Below, one piece after another: positions 1 to 4,793 of a stretch of 9,906 nucleotides of DNA; the first letter of the stretch is position 1, and each line of letters opens with the position of its first letter. Origin of the DNA: Porticoccaceae bacterium. GTDB lineage: Bacteria > Pseudomonadota > Gammaproteobacteria > Pseudomonadales > Porticoccaceae. The notes under the pieces were generated by a model. It made no database searches, was not told the origin of the DNA, and saw nothing but the letters and a program-made list of their open reading frames with translations. Where the stretch lies: NCBI GenBank assembly GCA_002720735.1, contig PBJN01000017.1:5358-15263 (forward strand), read 5' to 3'. Both the position numbers and the translations under genes were made by a program.

Positions 1-309
1 GATGTTGACAACTTGATTGACGATCTGTTAAGCGAATTGCGATGGAAATATCCAGTATTCAGAATCTCCAGCCTTCGATCAGAGGGAACAGAATCGCTAT
101 GTAGAGCAATTTTAGAGTACCTCGAGATTCTAAAAGCAAATGAAACGACTTCCGAGGAGGCCAGAAAACGCTCCGACACAAGGATTCGCCGAGTGCAGCA
201 AGAAGCAACAGCTCGAATTGCCGAATTTGATAATTTGAGACGTCGCAAGCTTAAGGAGGAAAGTCGAGGAGATATGGAGGATAAGACGGAAGTAGTCTAC
301 TCTGAGTAG
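1..309 (+). CDS. obgE: GTPase Obg/CgtA, C-terminal part (5' end outside window)
   Basis: This is the last 102 codons of an Obg-family GTPase, a ribosome-associated protein of 50S assembly and growth control. The reading frame is open from base 1, so the true start lies upstream; the TTG at 13 is internal. The visible part begins with the end of the G domain: a helix (D-L-L-S-E-L) followed by P-V-F-R-I-S-S-L and S-E-G-T-E-S-L, which matches the G5 region (usually I-S-A) and the final helix of the G domain. The last residues T-E-V-V-Y-S-E resemble the G-V-E-V-I-Y ending of gammaproteobacterial ObgE. The roughly 60-residue tail is highly charged but balanced (about 15 basic and 15 acidic residues, with an R-R-R-K-L-K run), unlike the strongly acidic tail of E. 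coli ObgE. Family is inferred from these motifs and from the proB neighbour, as in Pseudomonas. Confidence 0.86.
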   Translation, partial: DVDNLIDDLLSELRWKYPVFRISSLRSEGTESLCRAILEYLEILKANETTSEEARKRSDTRIRRVQQEATARIAEFDNLRRRKLKEESRGDMEDKTEVVYSE

Positions 310-345
310 TTTATTTTAACTAAAGCATGGGAGTACGTTTGAGTT

Positions 346-1467
346 GTGAGTCGAACTTTTATAAGCGGAACTCGTCGTTGGGTGGTAAAAATCGGAAGTT
401 CTATCCTTACTAATCGCGGGCTGGGGCTTGATAGAGGTGCAATCGACTCTTGGGTTCGTCAGATAGACTATTTAATAAATCGAGGTATAGAGGTCGTCCT
501 TGTTTCGTCTGGTGCTATCGCTGAGGGAATGGTAAGGCTTAATTGGACCGAGAGACCTAAGAAGATTGCAGAGTTACAGGCCTCAGCAGCAGTAGGACAG
601 ACCGGTCTGGTTCAGGCATATCAGGAGAGTTTTCGAAACTTGCATCGCAACAGCGCTCAAATACTATTAGGTCACGACGATATCGCTAATCGACAACGTT
701 ATCTAAATGCCCGCAGTGTGCTCGTAACCCTCCTGAAGCACGGGATTGTACCGATTGCAAACGAAAATGATACCGTTTCAACTGAAGAGATTCGATTTGG
801 GGATAATGATTGTCTTGCGGCGATGGTGGCAAACCTCATAGATGCTGATTTATTGGTTATTTTAACCGATAGAGATGGACTCTATTCTGCTGACCCGGCC
901 AAAGAGACCTCAGCAAAACTGATTTCTGAGGCTAGCTGTGACAGTCAAGATCTCGATGAGCTGGTTGGTGAAAGCTTGAGCAAGATTGGCCGTGGTGGCA
1001 TGATCACGAAATTGCAAGCGGCCAGGCAAGCTGGTAATTCCGGGTGTAGTACTGTTATTGTCGGAGGACGTATAGATAATGTTATGTGTAAAGTCGCGGC
1101 AGCTGATAGAGTTGGCACGCTTCTATTTGCGAATAAAAAGCCTTTAGCCGCGAGAAAACAGTGGCTTGCTGGACAATTGAGGGTGCATGGAAGATTGATA
1201 TTGGACGCGGGCGCAGTGGATGTATTAAGTAGTAAGGGAAAAAGTCTGCTCCCTGTGGGAGTAATGGGTGTGGAGGGCGACTTCAGACGAGGCGATTTTG
1301 TAAGCTGTGTTGATGACTCTGGTATAGAAGTGGCCAGAGGATTGATTAACTACAGTGCCAAGGAAACTGAAATCATAAAGGGACTTAGCACTCTCGAAGT
1401 GCAGTCTGCACTTGACATGAGTGGCGAGGACGAATTAATACATCGAGACAACCTTATCCTGGTATAA
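346..1467 (+). CDS. proB: glutamate 5-kinase (proline biosynthesis)
   Basis: Cytoplasmic kinase that phosphorylates L-glutamate with ATP to glutamyl 5-phosphate, the first and normally proline-inhibited step of proline synthesis. The protein has 373 residues (E. coli ProB has 367). The amino-acid kinase domain covers about residues 10-260: W-V-V-K-I-G-S-S near residue 12, V-S-S-G-A-I-A-E-G at 53-61, the substrate motif N-E-N-D at 139-142 followed by F-G-D-N-D, L-T-D-R-D-G-L-Y near 173, and G-R-G-G-M-I-T-K-L at 215-223. A PUA domain follows from about 280 to 365, so this is the long two-domain form. The start is GTG, 36 bases after the obgE stop, with a modest GGGAG some 12 bases upstream. No terminator is visible between the genes, so cotranscription with obgE is likely. 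proA is not in the window. Confidence 0.96.
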   Translation: MSRTFISGTRRWVVKIGSSILTNRGLGLDRGAIDSWVRQIDYLINRGIEVVLVSSGAIAEGMVRLNWTERPKKIAELQASAAVGQTGLVQAYQESFRNLHRNSAQILLGHDDIANRQRYLNARSVLVTLLKHGIVPIANENDTVSTEEIRFGDNDCLAAMVANLIDADLLVILTDRDGLYSADPAKETSAKLISEASCDSQDLDELVGESLSKIGRGGMITKLQAARQAGNSGCSTVIVGGRIDNVMCKVAAADRVGTLLFANKKPLAARKQWLAGQLRVHGRLILDAGAVDVLSSKGKSLLPVGVMGVEGDFRRGDFVSCVDDSGIEVARGLINYSAKETEIIKGLSTLEVQSALDMSGEDELIHRDNLILV

Positions 1468-1544
1468 CAGATGAAGGTAGCTTGCGGATAAAAGTTTCGT
1501 GAAGATGGTGAAACTACCTACGAGGTGGGAGAAGAAATACGTTT
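1468..1544. other. convergent proB/rpsT intergenic region
   Basis: This 77-base gap separates the converging 3' ends of proB and rpsT. It holds nested inverted repeats: AGGTAG (1475-1480) with CTACCT (1514-1519), and inside it AGTTTC (1493-1498) with GAAACT (1510-1515). A second short repeat, GTGGG (1525-1529) with CCCAC (1548-1552), encloses the rpsT stop codon. Only the minus strand shows a T-run after a stem, so any intrinsic terminator here serves rpsT; proB has no obvious one of its own. Confidence 0.6.
1490..1515 (-). terminator. possible rho-independent terminator of rpsT
   Basis: Read on the minus strand, AGTTTC is followed by an 11-base loop, GAAACT and then further T residues (TTTTA across the stem end). 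The hairpin begins about 30 bases after the rpsT stop. The stem is short and AT-rich and the T-run is brief, so it would be a weak terminator. The position and orientation fit; the folding strength is not computed. Confidence 0.4.
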
Positions 1545-1820
1545 TTACCCACTGACCGAAGCTAACGCTTTAACTTTCGCGTTAAGCCTACTTTTATGTC
1601 TCGCGGCTTTATTTTTGTGGATAATGCCCTTATCTGCCATTCGATCAATAATTGGAACAGCAATGGCTAGAGCTGGCTGTGCAATGGAGTGCTCACCAGT
1701 AAGTATTGCTGCATCCACCTTCTTAAGGTAAGTACGAACCATAGACCGTTGGCTGGCATTATGCTTCCTTCGTCTTTCATTTTGACGGGCACGTTTCTTT
1801 GACTGTCGAGAGTTAGCCAA
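1545..1820 (-). CDS. rpsT: 30S ribosomal protein S20
   Basis: Small basic 16S-rRNA-binding protein of the 30S subunit, acting early in assembly. The protein has 91 residues (E. coli S20 has 87). Family hallmarks are all visible: M-A-N-S start, [17 protein letters not shown] in the first helix, R-T-Y-L-K-K-V, and the signature [15 protein letters not shown] near residues 65-79. The start codon is TTG (1820-1818). This is not an annotation slip: the M-A-N N-terminus fixes it, and E. coli rpsT also starts with UUG, which is linked there to translational autoregulation by S20. The only Shine-Dalgarno-like sequence is a weak GAGTGA about 8 bases upstream, inside a small hairpin. rpsT is transcribed alone, divergently from murJ and convergently with proB. 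Confidence 0.98.
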   Translation of the reverse strand: MANSRQSKKRARQNERRRKHNASQRSMVRTYLKKVDAAILTGEHSIAQPALAIAVPIIDRMADKGIIHKNKAARHKSRLNAKVKALASVSG

Positions 1821-1837
1821 CCGAGTATCACTCTAGG
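1821..1837 (-). promoter_or_regulatory. rpsT translation-initiation hairpin (weak RBS next to UUG start)
   Basis: On the minus strand the leader just before the UUG can fold as CC-(TA bulge)-GAGT-GAT-ACTC-GG. The stem ends directly against the start codon and includes the GAGTGA that would be the Shine-Dalgarno sequence. The complementarity is read directly from the sequence. That it limits initiation, or is the point of S20 feedback, is inference from the known autoregulation of E. coli rpsT. Confidence 0.45.
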
Positions 1838-1858
1838 ATTTTCAATATTTAAATGAGG

Positions 1859-1887
1859 ATGTTACAGGCTTTTAACGTTTTGTTCAA
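1859..1887 (-). promoter_or_regulatory. candidate sigma-70 promoter of rpsT
   Basis: On the minus strand TTGAAC (1887-1882) and TAACAT (1864-1859) are separated by exactly 17 bases; each matches four of six consensus positions. Transcription would start near 1852, giving a leader of about 32 bases before the UUG. No competing pair as good was seen nearer the gene. E. coli rpsT has two promoters; only one is apparent here. Confidence 0.5.
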
Positions 1888-1958
1888 GTGCCATGTTCGC
1901 GTGCAATGGGCCGGACGAATTAACTTTTAGATTGACCGATGTCTATGACTTCTTAAGT

Positions 1959-1993
1959 TTGGAGTTGCTCTTTTATTTAATCGCTTGGAGTTG
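1959..1993 (+). repeat. 9-bp direct repeat TTGGAGTTG upstream of murJ
   Basis: Two exact copies of TTGGAGTTG lie at 1959-1967 and 1985-1993, 26 bases from start to start, in the AT-rich rpsT/murJ intergenic region. The second copy overlaps the candidate murJ -35 element. Direct repeats in this position can be regulator half-sites, but no known binding site is recognised and chance is possible. Confidence 0.4.
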
Positions 1994-2020
1994 TGTGTCT
2001 CCATGCGTACACTCTGTAAT
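1991..2020 (+). promoter_or_regulatory. candidate sigma-70 promoter of murJ
   Basis: TTGTGT (1991-1996) and TGTAAT (2015-2020, five of six matches) are spaced by 18 bases and would start transcription near 2027, upstream of both possible murJ starts. The -35 element is poor. An overlapping alternative is TTGGAG (1985-1990) with TACACT (2008-2013) at 17 bases. This could be the promoter of the whole murJ-to-ispH series. Confidence 0.35.
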
Positions 2021-2100
2021 TTATTGTCTGAGCGCTAATAGGGAAAATACGTGTGGGCATAGAAAAGCCACCGCAACATAGTGACGAGGATCTACCAGAG

Positions 2101-3720
2101 ATGGCAAACATCACCGGCAGTGGTGGTGGACGGCTATTTCGTGCCACCGGGATTGTAAGCGTTATGACTATGCTGTCCCGTGTGTTTGGTTTAATTAGAG
2201 ATGTGATGTTAGCTCGAGTGATTGGCGCAGATATGCTTGCGGATGTTTTCTTCGTGGCTTTTAAAATACCAAATCTTTTTCGCAGGCTTTTCGCAGAGGG
2301 AGCATTTGCGCAGGCTTTTGTTCCGGTTCTTGGGGAGTACCGAGAGCACGGGACTAATGCCGCAGTGCGAGAGCTAGTGAGCAGAGTAACAGGTACTTTG
2401 GGCATAACACTGATCTTTTTGACGTTATTTGTAGTCTCTTTTGCCCCATTTTTTGCTGCACTGTTTGCACCTAGTTGGTACCTCAATAATCCAGAAAAGT
2501 TTGAGGCTACTGTTTCTATGTTGCGTATTACTTTTCCTTACCTGATGTTCATTTCGCTGACGGGTGCTGCCGGGGCAATATTAAATAGCTATGACCGTTT
2601 TGCTGTGCCCTCTTTTACTCCTATCTTATTGAATATATGCATGATTTTTGCTGCGATATTTGCAGCCTCTTGGTTTGACAGACCCGCCTTTGCGATTGCC
2701 TGGGGAGTTTTTATTGCGGGATTGATTCAGTTTGCATTTCAGCTGCCGTTTTTGAGGCACATACATATGTTGCCTGCGCCGATGATTGATTGGCACCACC
2801 CTGGCGTTATCAAAATTTTAACTCTCATGGGTCCAGCAATTTTTGGGGTTTCTGTATCTCAAATTAACCTTTTACTGGATACTATTTTAGCGACTTTTTT
2901 ACCAACAGGCAGTGTCTCTTGGCTCTATTACTCTGATCGAATTGCCGAATTACCTCTGGGAGTTTTTGGTGTCGCAATTGCAACCGTAATTTTACCCAGT
3001 TTATCCCGAAACTTTGCCTCTAAGTCATCGGTGCTTTTCGCCGCTACATTGGAATGGGCGATAATACTCGTTCTTATCGTGGCAATACCGGCTACAGTTG
3101 GGCTTATGATTCTAGCAGAGCCGATATTAATTACGTTGTTTTATTACGGCGATGTAATGACATTGATGGACATGGAGATGGCAACATTAAGCATGCGCGC
3201 CTACGCCAGCGGGTTAGTTGCTTTCATGTTGATTAAGGTTTTAGCGCCCGGCTTCTTTGCGAGGCAGGACATGCGAACACCAGTCCGAATAGGGATTTTC
3301 GCTATGGTCATGAATATGGTTTTTAATTTAATTTTTCTCTCTGCCCTCCATTTTTATTGGCAGATTGGTCATGTTGGCTTGGCATTAGCAACATCATTAT
3401 CGGCTTATATCAATGCCGGATTACTTTATGTAGAATTAAGAAAGCAAGGAATTTATTTTTCAGTCGGTTCGGTAGGCCGGTTAATGAAACCTTTGGCTTT
3501 TGCTTTGACTATGATGACTGCTATTCTGATTTTCTTGACGATTTATTTTGGCGTACATGATTCTGCAGGCTGGGAGGACATTGATGGATTGAGTCGAATT
3601 TTGCGCCTGATAGTTATCTGCACGTTGGCTTGCGCTGGTTACCTAGCGGCACTTTGGGTTTCCGGGGTTCGTTACGCTGATCTCGCCGGCCCGCGCATGG
3701 AATCATATTCAAATGTTTAG
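2101..3720 (+). CDS. murJ: lipid II flippase MurJ (MviN)
   Basis: Inner-membrane MOP-superfamily transporter that moves lipid II, the undecaprenyl-linked peptidoglycan precursor, to the periplasmic face. The protein is rich in hydrophobic segments throughout, consistent with the family's 14 membrane helices. With the ATG at 2101 it has 539 residues (E. coli MurJ has 511). Conserved blocks include M-L-S-R-V-F-G-L-I-R-D (26-34), D-V-F-F-V-A-F-K-I-P-N-L-F-R-R (48-62), F-A-E-G-A-F-A-Q-A-F-V-P, M-G-P-A-I-F-G-V-S-V-S-Q, Y-Y-S-D-R-I-A-E-L-P-L-G and K-V-L-A-P-G-F-F-A-R-Q-D. The E. coli functional residues R18, R24, D39, R52 and R270 correspond to R27, R33, D48, R61 and R280. The start at 2101 is preferred because GAGGA lies 10 bases upstream; GTG at 2053, in frame, would add 16 residues. 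murJ is the first gene of the rightward series. Confidence 0.96.
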   Translation: MANITGSGGGRLFRATGIVSVMTMLSRVFGLIRDVMLARVIGADMLADVFFVAFKIPNLFRRLFAEGAFAQAFVPVLGEYREHGTNAAVRELVSRVTGTLGITLIFLTLFVVSFAPFFAALFAPSWYLNNPEKFEATVSMLRITFPYLMFISLTGAAGAILNSYDRFAVPSFTPILLNICMIFAAIFAASWFDRPAFAIAWGVFIAGLIQFAFQLPFLRHIHMLPAPMIDWHHPGVIKILTLMGPAIFGVSVSQINLLLDTILATFLPTGSVSWLYYSDRIAELPLGVFGVAIATVILPSLSRNFASKSSVLFAATLEWAIILVLIVAIPATVGLMILAEPILITLFYYGDVMTLMDMEMATLSMRAYASGLVAFMLIKVLAPGFFARQDMRTPVRIGIFAMVMNMVFNLIFLSALHFYWQIGHVGLALATSLSAYINAGLLYVELRKQGIYFSVGSVGRLMKPLAFALTMMTAILIFLTIYFGVHDSAGWEDIDGLSRILRLIVICTLACAGYLAALWVSGVRYADLAGPRMESYSNV

Positions 3721-3751
3721 CGGTCTCAAAATACGTTGGTTCTTTTGGGCT

Positions 3752-3778
3752 CTTGATTTAATCATAATGAATATCAAG
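3752..3778. repeat. inverted repeat CTTGAT-N15-ATCAAG in murJ-ribF gap
   Basis: A perfect 6-base inverted repeat (3752-3757 with 3773-3778) sits in the 83-base gap between murJ and ribF. No T-run follows, so it does not look like a terminator. Its centre coincides with CATAAT (3763-3768), a good -10-like hexamer with only a poor -35 (TTCTTT, 3740-3745) 17 bases upstream. It may be an operator or a leader hairpin. Function is not established. Confidence 0.35.
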
Positions 3779-3803
3779 GATGTGAGATGGGACATTTTCT
3801 GTA

Positions 3804-4751
3804 GTGCGATTCGGTAAATTGACTTTTGTTCAGAATTTAAAGTCACTGACTGCTGGCTCGGGGGGATCTGCCGTGAGTATTGGCTCCTTTGATGGAGTAC
3901 ATTTGGGTCACCAGGCGGTATTGACAGAACTCATACAACAAGCGAAATCAAATGGACTATTTTCCGTCGCGATGACTTTCGAGCCTCAACCTAGAGAGTA
4001 TTTTAATGAGTTAAGAGCGCCGGCTAGATTGATGAGATTGAGGGAAAAGGTTGAGGTGCTTTCTTCTCTTGGGATTGATCAAATCGTGTGTTTAAAGTTT
4101 AACAAAGTCCTCCGAGCATTGAGCGCTCAGGATTTTATAATCCGTGTTTTGGTAGAGGGTTTACGAGTAAAACATCTAATTGTTGGGGACGATTTTCGCT
4201 TTGGATGTGATCGGAGCGGGGATTTTTCGATGTTGTATGAATATGGCAAGGCAAATGGGTTTTCTGTAAAAAATACAGACACTTTTGAAAGTCAGGGAGA
4301 GAGGATAAGTAGCACTTTAGTGAGACGTATTATAAATGAGGGTGATTTTCCGCGTGCGGCGGAGTTGCTTGGAAGGCCTTTTGAAATAAAAGGTCGTGTG
4401 ATGCATGGCAAGAAGCTTGGTAGGAAACTGGGATTTCCCACAGCAAATATAAATATTAATCGTCTTAGAGCACCATTATCGGGAGTATATGCCGTTCTGG
4501 TGAAGACTGAATCGGAAATTTTCGAGGGGGCCGCCAATGTAGGCATAAGACCGACGATCGGTGATCTTGAGAGACCACTTCTCGAGGTCCATATATTTAA
4601 TTTTGATCGGGATATTTACGGGAGCTTCCTCCGTGTAGAATTCCTGCATAAAATCCGTGACGAGTTGAAATTTAATGACCTCGGAAGGCTAGTGACTCGT
4701 ATCCAAAAAGATATGGATCAGATTCAAAAGTGGTTTATGACAGAAAGATAA
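3804..4751 (+). CDS. ribF: bifunctional riboflavin kinase / FAD synthetase
   Basis: Cytoplasmic enzyme that phosphorylates riboflavin to FMN and then adenylylates FMN to FAD. The protein has 315 residues, the usual length. The N-terminal nucleotidyltransferase domain (about 1-185) shows G-S-F-D-G-V-H-L-G-H (27-36), F-E-P-Q-P-R-E-Y-F (59-67), V-G-D-D-F-R-F-G (127-134) and I-S-S-T-L-V-R-R (168-175). The C-terminal kinase domain shows G-K-K-L-G-R-K-L-G-F-P-T-A-N (202-215), G-V-Y-A-V-L-V, N-V-G-I-R-P-T and L-L-E-V-H-I-F with the likely catalytic Glu at 261. GTG at 3804 is the only start that gives the family N-terminus: a stop at 3783 closes the frame upstream and no better ATG follows. Its RBS is weak (GATGGGA about 12 bases upstream). 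It lies between murJ and ileS, as in many gammaproteobacteria. Confidence 0.97.
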   Translation: MRFGKLTFVQNLKSLTAGSGGSAVSIGSFDGVHLGHQAVLTELIQQAKSNGLFSVAMTFEPQPREYFNELRAPARLMRLREKVEVLSSLGIDQIVCLKFNKVLRALSAQDFIIRVLVEGLRVKHLIVGDDFRFGCDRSGDFSMLYEYGKANGFSVKNTDTFESQGERISSTLVRRIINEGDFPRAAELLGRPFEIKGRVMHGKKLGRKLGFPTANININRLRAPLSGVYAVLVKTESEIFEGAANVGIRPTIGDLERPLLEVHIFNFDRDIYGSFLRVEFLHKIRDELKFNDLGRLVTRIQKDMDQIQKWFMTER

Positions 4752-4752
4752 G

Positions 4753-4764
4753 AGCAATATTGCT
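4753..4764. repeat. 12-bp perfect palindrome in ribF-ileS gap
   Basis: AGCAATATTGCT is a perfect palindrome starting two bases after the ribF stop in the 42-base gap before ileS. It is too short and loop-free to be an intrinsic terminator and no T-run follows. It could be a protein-binding site or chance. Confidence 0.35.
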
Positions 4765-4793
4765 GGAAAGCGCGATAGTATTAAGGGCAATCA

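Larger units (their letters stand above)
1821..2100. other. divergent rpsT/murJ control region
   Basis: These 280 bases hold no convincing gene on either strand. They contain the rpsT leader and promoter on the minus strand (1821-1887) and a candidate murJ promoter on the plus strand (1991-2020). They also contain a 9-base direct repeat TTGGAGTTG at 1959-1967 and 1985-1993, and a small inverted repeat TGGAG (1986-1990) / CTCCA (1999-2003). The 3' part (2053-2100) could encode a short N-terminal extension of MurJ if its upstream GTG is used. Confidence 0.65.

Noticed and set aside
1525..1731. Plus-strand open frame opposite rpsT
   Set aside because: It is fully antisense to the certain S20 gene and its hydrophobic product is a by-product of the basic S20 codons.
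1893..2081. 62-codon open frame in the rpsT/murJ spacer
   Set aside because: No family motif, no good RBS, and it overlaps the likely promoters of both neighbours and the murJ leader.
1977..2486. 169-codon minus-strand open frame opposite murJ
   Set aside because: It lies opposite the conserved murJ 5' coding region; its composition (Ser, Thr, Pro, Ala rich) is typical of antisense shadow and it matches no family.
3721..3803. FMN riboswitch upstream of ribF
   Set aside because: The gap is only 83 bases and the conserved RFN-element helices and their signature sequences are not visible.
3767..3817. 16-codon leader peptide before ribF
   Set aside because: No RBS and no residue pattern of an attenuator; kept only as a remark in the ribF leader finding.
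4700..4793. T-box or other tRNA-sensing leader for ileS
   Set aside because: The gap to ribF is 42 bases, with no room for a T-box and no conserved T-box core sequence.
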